The position numbers were made by a program, and so were the translations under genes. A DNA stretch of 64,000 nucleotides, from contig PLKM01000015.1 in NCBI GenBank assembly GCA_003141095.1, positions 22,931 through 86,930 on the forward strand, given 5' to 3'. Position 1 is the first letter of the stretch; every line of letters starts with the position of its first letter. Origin of the DNA: Acidimicrobiaceae bacterium. Its GTDB lineage: Bacteria; Actinomycetota; Acidimicrobiia; Acidimicrobiales; RAAP-2. The notes beneath the pieces are model-generated. The model did not search any database, was not told the DNA's origin, and was given only the letters and a program-made list of their open reading frames with translations. Positions 7,386 through 16,034 of this stretch are shown here, piece by piece.

Positions 7386-9938
7386 GTGCCGGTTGAAAAG
7401 TCGATTGATGGACGAAGGCGGACCGAGGTCTCCTACGACGACCTGTTCGACATCGCGATGAACCTCCGCTGGACCTGGAAGATCGAGGCGAGGCGCCTCT
7501 TCGCGAGTCTCGACCCTAACGCGAGCCCCGGAGCGCTCGAGTGGCCGCACCGACTCATGTTGGGCCTAGGTCGCGCCAGGGTCGAGGAACTCTTGAGCAC
7601 CCGTCCGGAGATTGCCCAGCTGGCCCAGAAGGTGGTCGTTGACTTTCGGTTCTACGCAGCCAAGACCGCCAAGACCTGGTTCACGAATCAACACCGAGGC
7701 CAACGAGATCTCGTCGTCGCGTACTTCGCGGCCGAGTACGCGCTGACCGATTCGCTCCCGATCTTCGCCGGCGGTCTCGGAACGGTCGCCGCCGAGCATC
7801 TGAAAGCGGCCAGCTCGCTGGGCGTGCCACTGATCGGCGTAGGTCTCTTGTATCGGGGCACGTCGCATCAATGGCTCGATCGTGACGGCCACCAACACGA
7901 GGCGTGGGATATGACGTCGCCGTCCCAGATGCCAATAGAGCCGGTGCGAGACCCCCAAGGACGAGTGGTGCAGGTCACCGTGTCGCTACCGGGGCGTGAT
8001 CTGCGGGTGGCCGTCCATCAGGCCCGGGTCGGCCGCAACCGGCTCTACCTGCTGGACGCCGCCGTCGCCTCGAACTCGGCCAGGGATCGGGCCCTGACCT
8101 CACGGCTCTACGACAGCGACGTGGATACCCGATTCGCCCAGGAACTCATCCTCGGCGTGGGCGGCGTGCGGGCGTTGGCCGCCGTGGGCGTCGAACCCGA
8201 CGTGTTGCACCTCAACGAGGGCTACACCGCTTTTGCGGTGCTCGAACGCGTGCGCCGGGTGATGGCCCAGGAAGGGCTGAGTTTCGCCGAAGCCCGCATT
8301 GCGGTGCGCGCGGGTGTCGTCTTCACCACGCACACCCCGGTGGCGGCGGGACACGACTACTTCGAGCCAGCGGTGGCGCGACGCTTCCTCGCCCCCTACG
8401 CCGCCCAACTCGGCGTCGAGCTCGACTCGCTGGTCTCGCTCGGACGCTTCAGCCCCGAAAATCCCGATGACGCGTTCTGCCCGACGGTATTGGCGCTGCG
8501 CTCGGCCGGCCACCGCAACGGCGTGAGCCGCTTGCACGGCCGTGTGACCCGTGAGCAGTGGGCGGGACTGTGGCCCCGACTCCCGCTCGAGGAGGTCCCG
8601 ATCGGCCACGTGACCAACGGCGTCCATCTGGAATCATGGACGTCGAGCAAGTCCAACGAACTCCTGACGTCGATGGTGGGGACGCAGTGGCGCACTACGC
8701 CGGGCGACCCCGTCATGTGGTCCAAGCTGCTCGACGTCGACGACGGCGCCCTCTGGCAAGTGAAGAATGACGCCCGCGCCGAGCTGGTTGACTTCACCCG
8801 CCGGCGCGCGCGCCAAGAGCAGGCCCGTCGACACGCGCCGATCGAGCGGGTGACGGCGGTCACGCTGTTGGACCCCGATCGGCTGACCATCGGCTTCGTG
8901 GGTCGCTTCGTCGCCTACAAACGTCCGACCCTGCTGCTGAGCGACCCCGAGCGCCTCGCTCGCCTCTTGAAGGATCCCGAGCATCCGGTCCAGATTGTCT
9001 TCGCGGGAAAGGCGCACCCCAGCGATGAGGGTGGCAAGCAGCTTCTCCAGAGCATGATCGAATTTGCGAGCCAGTTCGGGGTCGAGGACCGGGTCGTCTT
9101 CATCGTGGACTTCGACACCACGATGGATCGCGCACTGGCCCAGGGAGTGGACATCTGGCTCAACACCCCCCGACGCCCCTTGGAGGCGTGCGGGGTCGGA
9201 GGGATGAAGGCGGGGATGAACGGCGCACTGAACTTCAGCACCCTGGACGGCTGGTGGGACGAGGCCTGCCTCGACGCTGACTCGATGGCGCCGCCCATTG
9301 GTTTCTCGATCGGTACGGCGCGAACGTACGCCGATGATGACACCCAGGACGCCCTGGACGCCGACTCCCTCTACGACATCCTCGAGCACGAGATAGTGCC
9401 GCGGTTCTACGACCGCGATGACGCGGGGGTCCCGCGGGCGTGGATGGCGTCGGTGAAGCAGTCCATGTCCACCTTGGCGCCGACCTGGGACTCGCTGCGC
9501 ATGACGCGCGAGTACACCGAGTCGTACTACCTGCCCGGACTGGCAAGGGTCCGACAGTTGCGCTCGGCGGGAGCGGTGTTGGCGCGCAACTTGACCCGCG
9601 AGGTCGAGCGGCTGATGAGCAACTGGCCGGATCTCACGGTGGCGATCACCCACCAAGATCCGGCGAGCGAGAAAGGCCGTCGGGTCGAGCTGGTGGTGGG
9701 ACTCGGGAGGTTGGACCCGGCTGACCTGCTCGTGCAGTTGTGGCTCTCCTCGGAGGGCTCGTCGGCGCGTACCGTCGACGCGACCCTCGTCGAGCGCGCG
9801 CGCTCCGAGGCCCGTTACGTCGCCACCGTCGAGCCATCCGCCGACGGCAGGGCCGAGACCGTAGTCGCGCGGGTGCTTCCGTCACCTCGCCACACCGATA
9901 ATGAGGCGATTCCCGGACTGATTACGTGGTCCCAATGA
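7386..9938 (+). CDS. glgP: alpha-glucan phosphorylase (GlgP1)
   Basis: 850 aa; AEYALTDSLPIFAGGLGTVAAEHLKAAS, THTPVAAGHDYF, PLEACGVGGMKAGMNGALN; AGGAGG RBS upstream. Confidence 0.9.
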   Translation: MPVEKSIDGRRRTEVSYDDLFDIAMNLRWTWKIEARRLFASLDPNASPGALEWPHRLMLGLGRARVEELLSTRPEIAQLAQKVVVDFRFYAAKTAKTWFTNQHRGQRDLVVAYFAAEYALTDSLPIFAGGLGTVAAEHLKAASSLGVPLIGVGLLYRGTSHQWLDRDGHQHEAWDMTSPSQMPIEPVRDPQGRVVQVTVSLPGRDLRVAVHQARVGRNRLYLLDAAVASNSARDRALTSRLYDSDVDTRFAQELILGVGGVRALAAVGVEPDVLHLNEGYTAFAVLERVRRVMAQEGLSFAEARIAVRAGVVFTTHTPVAAGHDYFEPAVARRFLAPYAAQLGVELDSLVSLGRFSPENPDDAFCPTVLALRSAGHRNGVSRLHGRVTREQWAGLWPRLPLEEVPIGHVTNGVHLESWTSSKSNELLTSMVGTQWRTTPGDPVMWSKLLDVDDGALWQVKNDARAELVDFTRRRARQEQARRHAPIERVTAVTLLDPDRLTIGFVGRFVAYKRPTLLLSDPERLARLLKDPEHPVQIVFAGKAHPSDEGGKQLLQSMIEFASQFGVEDRVVFIVDFDTTMDRALAQGVDIWLNTPRRPLEACGVGGMKAGMNGALNFSTLDGWWDEACLDADSMAPPIGFSIGTARTYADDDTQDALDADSLYDILEHEIVPRFYDRDDAGVPRAWMASVKQSMSTLAPTWDSLRMTREYTESYYLPGLARVRQLRSAGAVLARNLTREVERLMSNWPDLTVAITHQDPASEKGRRVELVVGLGRLDPADLLVQLWLSSEGSSARTVDATLVERARSEARYVATVEPSADGRAETVVARVLPSPRHTDNEAIPGLITWSQ

Positions 9939-12900
9939 GTGGCGACCACGGCTCACCAATCGCCCCCGCGCTGGCCGAGCTGGCGCGCGAACGTGGCGTC
10001 GCCACCTCGTACGAAGACGGTCTCGGTGCCACGCGGTGGGCGAGCCCGGATTCGATCCTGGCGGTGCTCAACGCCTTCGGTGACATCGACCAGCTTTCGT
10101 CGCCGGGCGACGCCCGCTCGAGCCTGCTTGCGTGGCGCCATCGCCGCGTCGAGCGCATCGTGGAACCGGTGTACGTCGTCGACGAAGGAGTCGAGACGGT
10201 GGTCCCAATTCGACTGGGACGAAAAGCCGCCGGCCTGGAGTGCCGCGTGGAGTTCGAATTCGGCGGCGAAATCTCCTGGAACGTCCGCGCCGACTCGCTG
10301 GTGACGCTCGCCCGCACGCCGAGCAAGAGCGCCGAAGGAACGGTAGTCGGACTGGCGCTTCCGGCGATGCGCATCGGCTATCACAAGCTGCATCTGCTCG
10401 TGGGGCGACGCCTCGCCCGCTCGACGATCATCGTTCGTCCACTGCGGGGGGTTCACAGCCGGTTCTCACGCGAATGGCGGGCTTTCTCGGTGCAGGCACC
10501 CGTCTTCTCCCTGCACTCGCAGCGCAGCTGGGGCAGCGGCGACGTCGGTGATCTTGACGAATTCGCCCGGATGGTCGCGAATCAGCACGTGAGCGTCGTG
10601 TCGACGCTGCCGTTGCTGGCGACGTTCGGGCCGAGCGACTTCGAAGCCAGTCCTTACCGGCCGGTGAGCCGACGATTCTGGAGCGACCGATGGATCGCCC
10701 TTGACCGGGTCGACGATCTGGCGCGATCACCGTCGGCGCGCCATCTGATGAACGACACGTACTCACCCGCTCGACGCGCGGCGTGGGTCGTGAACGGCGT
10801 CGTTGACGGAGCCGCCGCCTTCGCCGCCAAGCGAAACGTCATCCAGGCGTGGGCCGCGACGCAGAGTGATTTCACCGTGCGCGACAGCAGCGCGCTGTAC
10901 TCGTACGTCATGGAGAATCCTGACGTGAACGACTACGCCCGCTTCCGAGCGGCGGGTGAGAGGTTCGGCCTGGACTTTCACCGCTGGCCGTCGACCGCGC
11001 GAAGCGGGCTGCTGCGGTGGAACGACGTCGATCCCACCCTGGTGCGGTACCACCTGCTCGCCCAGTGGATCATCGACGGACAGATGACCGAGTTGGCGTC
11101 GAATCTCTCGCAGCGTGGACAGACCCTGGAACTTGACATCCCGGTCGGCGTCCATCCCTTTGGCTACGACGTCTGGAGGAATCCAGAGCAGTACGTCGGC
11201 TCGATGTCGATTGGAGCCCCGCCCGATGAACTCGGGCCCCAGGGCCAAGACTGGGGTTCGCCGCCACTGCACCCCGAACACTGTCGAGAGAACGGGCACG
11301 ATCAATTCCGCGCCGCGCTGCGATTCCATATGCGCGTTGCCGGAGTCGTGCGCATTGACCACGTGATGGGCCTGCAACGACTCTTCTGGATTCCCGAGGG
11401 TGCCTCACCCGAGCAGGGCCTCTACGTTTCGATGCCGCTCGAGGAGCTACTGGCCGTCGTCGCCATCGAGGCCCAGCGTCTGGGTGTTGACGTGGTCGGC
11501 GAGGACCTCGGCACCGTCGAGGACGGTTTACGCGACGCCATGCTTCGCGAGGGGCTGCGGCGCACGTACGTCGCGCAGTATGCCATTCGCGTCGAGGAGG
11601 ACGAGCTCGAGGAAGTGCCCGTCGGATCGGTGGCGTCATTCGCGACCCACGACACCGCGACCTTCGCGGGCTGGTGGAACAGCGTCGACATCGACGAACG
11701 CGTGCAGCTCGGGTTGCTCGACGCCCCCTCGGCCGAGAGGATGCGCCAGCGCCGCGCCGACGAGCGCCGCGCCCTCGCCCTCGCGCTGGGTCGCACCGAT
11801 AGCGATGAGCCCAATGACGTGCTCGTTGCCGTGCACGAATACCTCGCCCGCAGCGACGCCGGACTGGTGATGGTTCAGCTCGACGATCTCCTGGGAGAGA
11901 CCTCGGCGACAAATCTTCCGGGCACCTCGACGCACCGGGCGAACTGGAGCCGTCTGGCGCGACTGAGCCTGGAGGAGTTGGCCTCTTCCACGACCTTGGC
12001 CAGCGCGCTCGCACCACTGAGCGAGCAACGCGGCTACCCCTCAGCATCCAACGGACAGCAGGCTCTGGCGAGAGGAGAGCCGCTCGAGGTGACGCGGCTC
12101 ACCTCGAGCGACCTGCATCTGTTGAGCGAGGGACGCCATTTTCGTCTCTACCAACACCTGGGATGCCACTCCATGGTCGTCGACGGCGTCGCGGGGTGCT
12201 ACTTCGCAGTGTGGGCGCCCAACGCGGATCGAGTTTCGGTAGTTGGGGAGTTCAACCAGTGGGATGCCAACGGCCACCCGCTCGCTCCCAGGGAGAGTTC
12301 GGGAGTGTGGGAGGGATTCGTTCCAGGGGTCGGTGAGCTGACGACCTACAAGTACCGCCTGCATTCGCGACTCGGCGGCGAAGAGTTCGACAAGACTGAT
12401 CCCTTCGGCAGGTTCTTCGAAGTCTCGCCGGCGACGGCGACGCGAGTGTGGAACTCGGCCTTCGCCTGGGGCGACGACCAGTGGATGGCGGCACGCTCGA
12501 CGTACCGCGCCATCGAGCGACCGATGTCGACCTACGAGCTGCACCTCGGTTCTTGGCGCCGCGTGCCCGAAGAGGGGAATCGCTCGCTCACCTATCGCGA
12601 GCTCGCGCCACTCCTCGCGGCCTACGTCAACGAGATGGGCTTCACCCACGTGGAGCTGATGCCCGTGATGGAGCATCCGTTCTACGGCTCTTGGGGCTAC
12701 CAAACAACTGGGTACTTCGCGCCCACGTCGCGCATGGGGACACCCGACGACTTCAAGTATCTGATCGACCAGCTCCACCAGGCCGGCATCGGAGTGATAC
12801 TCGACTGGGTTCCCTCGCACTTTCCGGCCGACGCCTTCGCACTGGCCGAGTTCGACGGGTCCCACCTCTACGAGCACGCCGACGCGCGCCAGCGAGTCCA

Positions 12901-13969
12901 CCCTGATTGGCTGAGTTGGACCTTCAACTACGGGCGCAACGAAGTGCGCAGCTTCCTGATCTCCAATGCCTGCTTCTGGCTTGACGAGTACCACGCGGAC
13001 GGGTTGCGCCTCGACGCGGTCGCCTCCATGCTGTACCTCGACTACTCGCGCAAACCTGGCGAGTGGGTGCCCAACCGCCTCGGGGGCCGTGACGATCTTG
13101 AAGCCGTCGAGTTCATACGCCAATGCGCTACCGAGATAACGAGTCAGTTCCCCCAGGCGGTCGTGATCGCCGAGGAGTCAACGGCGTGGCCCTCCGTCAC
13201 GCGTCCGGCCGCCGACGGAGGGCTAGGCTTCACCTTCAAGTGGGATCTGGGCTGGATGCACGACACGCTGGACTACCTGCAGCGCGATCCGATCTTCCGA
13301 CGCCACCATCAGAACGAGTTGACGTTCCGGGCGCTCTACGCCTCGGATGAACACTACGTTCTGCCTCTCTCACACGACGAGGTCGTCCACGGCAAGGGCT
13401 CGCTGTTGGCGAAGATGGCTGGCGATGACTGGCAGAAACGTGCGAACCTGCGGCTGCTGTTCGGCTACCAGTACACGATTCCGGGCAAGAAGCTGCTCTT
13501 CATGGGTGCCGAGTTCGCGCAGCAGAGCGAATGGAACCACGAGGCCTCGCTCGATTGGCACCTGCTCGACTACGACGACCACCTCGGCGTCGCCCGATGG
13601 GTGCAGCGACTCAATGCCCTGTACGGCGAGAGCCCGGCGCTGCACCGCGACGATCGAGGCGGCGGGGAGTTCGAATGGATCAGCTGTGACGACGCGGAGC
13701 GCAGCGTGCTCGTCTGGTCGCGCGGCGTCGGGGACGACTCGATGTTGGTGCTGGCTAATTTCACCCCGATACCACGCGACAACTACGAGGTGGCGGCGAC
13801 GGCGGCGACGTGGGTCGTGATGGCCAACAGTGACGACCTCGCTTACGGCGGCAGCGGCTACTCGTCGAGCGCGGAGTTTTCGACGCTCGAGGGAGACGAT
13901 CCTTCACGCCACGTGCTGCGCGTCACGCTGCCTCCCCTGTCGCTGGTCGTACTGAAACGGAAGGTCTAG
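9926..13969 (+). CDS. fusion protein: 4-alpha-glucanotransferase (MalQ, GH77) + 1,4-alpha-glucan branching enzyme (GlgB, GH13)
   Basis: Single 1347-codon ORF; GH77 motifs RIDHVMGLQR, GEDLGT, ATHDTATFAGWW; GH13/GlgB motifs GLRLDAVASMLYLDYSR, VVIAEES, LSHDEVVHGKGSLL. Confidence 0.93.
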   Translation: MVPMSGDHGSPIAPALAELARERGVATSYEDGLGATRWASPDSILAVLNAFGDIDQLSSPGDARSSLLAWRHRRVERIVEPVYVVDEGVETVVPIRLGRKAAGLECRVEFEFGGEISWNVRADSLVTLARTPSKSAEGTVVGLALPAMRIGYHKLHLLVGRRLARSTIIVRPLRGVHSRFSREWRAFSVQAPVFSLHSQRSWGSGDVGDLDEFARMVANQHVSVVSTLPLLATFGPSDFEASPYRPVSRRFWSDRWIALDRVDDLARSPSARHLMNDTYSPARRAAWVVNGVVDGAAAFAAKRNVIQAWAATQSDFTVRDSSALYSYVMENPDVNDYARFRAAGERFGLDFHRWPSTARSGLLRWNDVDPTLVRYHLLAQWIIDGQMTELASNLSQRGQTLELDIPVGVHPFGYDVWRNPEQYVGSMSIGAPPDELGPQGQDWGSPPLHPEHCRENGHDQFRAALRFHMRVAGVVRIDHVMGLQRLFWIPEGASPEQGLYVSMPLEELLAVVAIEAQRLGVDVVGEDLGTVEDGLRDAMLREGLRRTYVAQYAIRVEEDELEEVPVGSVASFATHDTATFAGWWNSVDIDERVQLGLLDAPSAERMRQRRADERRALALALGRTDSDEPNDVLVAVHEYLARSDAGLVMVQLDDLLGETSATNLPGTSTHRANWSRLARLSLEELASSTTLASALAPLSEQRGYPSASNGQQALARGEPLEVTRLTSSDLHLLSEGRHFRLYQHLGCHSMVVDGVAGCYFAVWAPNADRVSVVGEFNQWDANGHPLAPRESSGVWEGFVPGVGELTTYKYRLHSRLGGEEFDKTDPFGRFFEVSPATATRVWNSAFAWGDDQWMAARSTYRAIERPMSTYELHLGSWRRVPEEGNRSLTYRELAPLLAAYVNEMGFTHVELMPVMEHPFYGSWGYQTTGYFAPTSRMGTPDDFKYLIDQLHQAGIGVILDWVPSHFPADAFALAEFDGSHLYEHADARQRVHPDWLSWTFNYGRNEVRSFLISNACFWLDEYHADGLRLDAVASMLYLDYSRKPGEWVPNRLGGRDDLEAVEFIRQCATEITSQFPQAVVIAEESTAWPSVTRPAADGGLGFTFKWDLGWMHDTLDYLQRDPIFRRHHQNELTFRALYASDEHYVLPLSHDEVVHGKGSLLAKMAGDDWQKRANLRLLFGYQYTIPGKKLLFMGAEFAQQSEWNHEASLDWHLLDYDDHLGVARWVQRLNALYGESPALHRDDRGGGEFEWISCDDAERSVLVWSRGVGDDSMLVLANFTPIPRDNYEVAATAATWVVMANSDDLAYGGSGYSSSAEFSTLEGDDPSRHVLRVTLPPLSLVVLKRKV

Positions 13970-16024
13970 ATGCCGATCGCGGGTTTCCATCTCCACTTCT
14001 ACCAGCCACCCCGTGAGAACCCCTGGCTGGGCGTGGTCCCCAACGAATGGAGCGCGTGGCCCTACCACGACTGGAACGAGCGAATCACGGCGGAGTGCTA
14101 CCGGGCAATGATCGCGGTCGCGTTGCCCCACAGCGACGACGGAGGGACCGAGCTGAACGAGCCCCTGGCCAAGAGCAGTTTCGACGTGGGCCCGACGCTG
14201 CACCACTGGATCGAGCGTTACGCCCCTGACGTTGATCAAGCCCTCGCGTATCAGGTGAGCCACGTCGCGGCTTCGCCGCGTTCGGTCGTCGTCGCGGCAC
14301 CGTACGTTCACGCGATCCTTCCCCTCGCTCGAGCGACGGACCGCGAACGGCTCGTGGCGTGGGGAATCGCTGACTACCAGCGACGTTTCGGCGAGGGCCC
14401 GCTCGGAATGTGGCTACCCGAAACTGCGGTCGACCTCGACACGCTCGAAACGTTGGCGCGCCAAGGGATCCGCTACACGATCCTGATGCCGGGCCAAGCG
14501 GCTCGGATCCGCGAACCCGGAGGTGCCTGGCAACAGGTGGATGTTCATTCGTTGGACACCTCGCGGCCCTACCTGGTTCGTCTGAGTGAAGGCCGCACGA
14601 TCACCGTCGTGTTCGGACACGGCGATCTCTCCCAGCGCGTGGCCTTCGGCGATTTGGTCGACAACGGTACGAAACTCGCCGACACGATGATGGAGTCATT
14701 GGACGTCGGTCGCGACGGCGCGGTGCTGCTCGTGACCGACGGCGAGACCTTTGGCCACCACCACCGCTTCGGCGACCTGGGTCTGGCCTGGGCGATGCGC
14801 CGCTTGCAACGCCACTACGGAGTGGACACGACGCTCGGCGAGTGGTTGGCCACGCAGGAACCGACGTTCGAAGTCGAACTCGCACCGGTCTCATCCTGGA
14901 GTTGCGCTCACGGCGTTGAACGATGGCGTAGCGACTGCGGGTGCGTCACCGGTTCGCAGCCGGGCTGGCGTCAGGACTGGCGTACGCCGTTGCGCGAAGC
15001 TCTCGACTGGCTTCGCGACACTCTAGGAAACGCCGTCGACGTCGAACTCGTCACCTTGGTCGAATCTCCCGACGAGACACTGTGCGACTACGGAACAGTG
15101 CTGACCGGGGCGCTCGGCCCCGCCGAGTTCGTGCGCGCCCATCAGGCCCGAGGCCTCGATGACGACGAGACGACCAAGGTTCTGGAACTGTGCGAGATCT
15201 ATCGGAACTTGCAATTCAGCTTCACCAGCTGCGCCTGGTTCTTCGCCGATCCTGCGGAGATCGAAACGGCAATAGTCCTGCGCTACGCGGCCGTTGCCCT
15301 GGAGCTGGCTGTGCGGACTCTGGGTCTGGGGCTCGAAACTGAGTTCCTTACACGCCTGCAGGGCGTTCGCTCCAATCGACCTGGAGTCGACGGAAGAGAA
15401 ATTTGGCGCCAGGCCCGTGAACACTACCGTTTCGACGAAGCCCTCATCGTCGCGGGGTTCGCCGCCGAGCATCTCGCCAACGAGCACGGCGCGCGACACG
15501 ATCGAGGCTTCTGGCGCTTGGAGATGCAGCCGCCACTCGAGGACGACGAGGCGGGCACACTGCGCGTGACGCTCACCAACGCGCCAACTCTGCGCCGACA
15601 GACGTTCCTGACCCGTGCCCAGCGCAGCGGCGCACTGGGCGTGCGCGTGCAGGTGAAGGCCGACGGAGCCCAGGAGTGGTTCACGTTCGGTCTTGGTGAA
15701 CTCGGCACGGACGCCGTCGCGCTGGTCGCCTCCTCGTGGCTGGTGGGTCCCGGGAGCGTGGACTTCGAAGGCGCACTCAACCTCTTGGTCGCCGAGATGC
15801 TCATGCGCCATTCGAGTACCGACGACGCAGTCGTGCTGGTCGCCCTCGCCGGCGCGCCACGATGCGTGACTCCCGCGGGGGAGACATCCATCCGCCGGGC
15901 GTTACTCGCGATAACTGGTCAGCCCCATGAGATCGTCGACGTCGAGCTGCTGGCGCCGCTGGCGCGGGCCGTCGGACTCGACGAACTAGTGGGCAGTTCA
16001 CGACCACTCGCCGCGGGCGGGTAG
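13970..16024 (+). CDS. GH57 family glycoside hydrolase
   Basis: HLHFYQPPRENPW, GMWLPETAVDLDTLE, LVTDGETFGHHHRFGD; ATG abuts the previous stop. Confidence 0.88.
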   Translation: MPIAGFHLHFYQPPRENPWLGVVPNEWSAWPYHDWNERITAECYRAMIAVALPHSDDGGTELNEPLAKSSFDVGPTLHHWIERYAPDVDQALAYQVSHVAASPRSVVVAAPYVHAILPLARATDRERLVAWGIADYQRRFGEGPLGMWLPETAVDLDTLETLARQGIRYTILMPGQAARIREPGGAWQQVDVHSLDTSRPYLVRLSEGRTITVVFGHGDLSQRVAFGDLVDNGTKLADTMMESLDVGRDGAVLLVTDGETFGHHHRFGDLGLAWAMRRLQRHYGVDTTLGEWLATQEPTFEVELAPVSSWSCAHGVERWRSDCGCVTGSQPGWRQDWRTPLREALDWLRDTLGNAVDVELVTLVESPDETLCDYGTVLTGALGPAEFVRAHQARGLDDDETTKVLELCEIYRNLQFSFTSCAWFFADPAEIETAIVLRYAAVALELAVRTLGLGLETEFLTRLQGVRSNRPGVDGREIWRQAREHYRFDEALIVAGFAAEHLANEHGARHDRGFWRLEMQPPLEDDEAGTLRVTLTNAPTLRRQTFLTRAQRSGALGVRVQVKADGAQEWFTFGLGELGTDAVALVASSWLVGPGSVDFEGALNLLVAEMLMRHSSTDDAVVLVALAGAPRCVTPAGETSIRRALLAITGQPHEIVDVELLAPLARAVGLDELVGSSRPLAAGG

Positions 16025-16034
16025 ATTCGGTGGG

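Noticed and set aside
8634-9656. 340-aa minus-strand ORF over glgP1
   Set aside because: Shadow ORF; no recognisable domain, and the opposite strand is clearly coding.
12041-13123. 360-aa minus-strand ORF antisense to the GlgB part of the fusion
   Set aside because: Shadow ORF over strongly conserved GlgB motifs.
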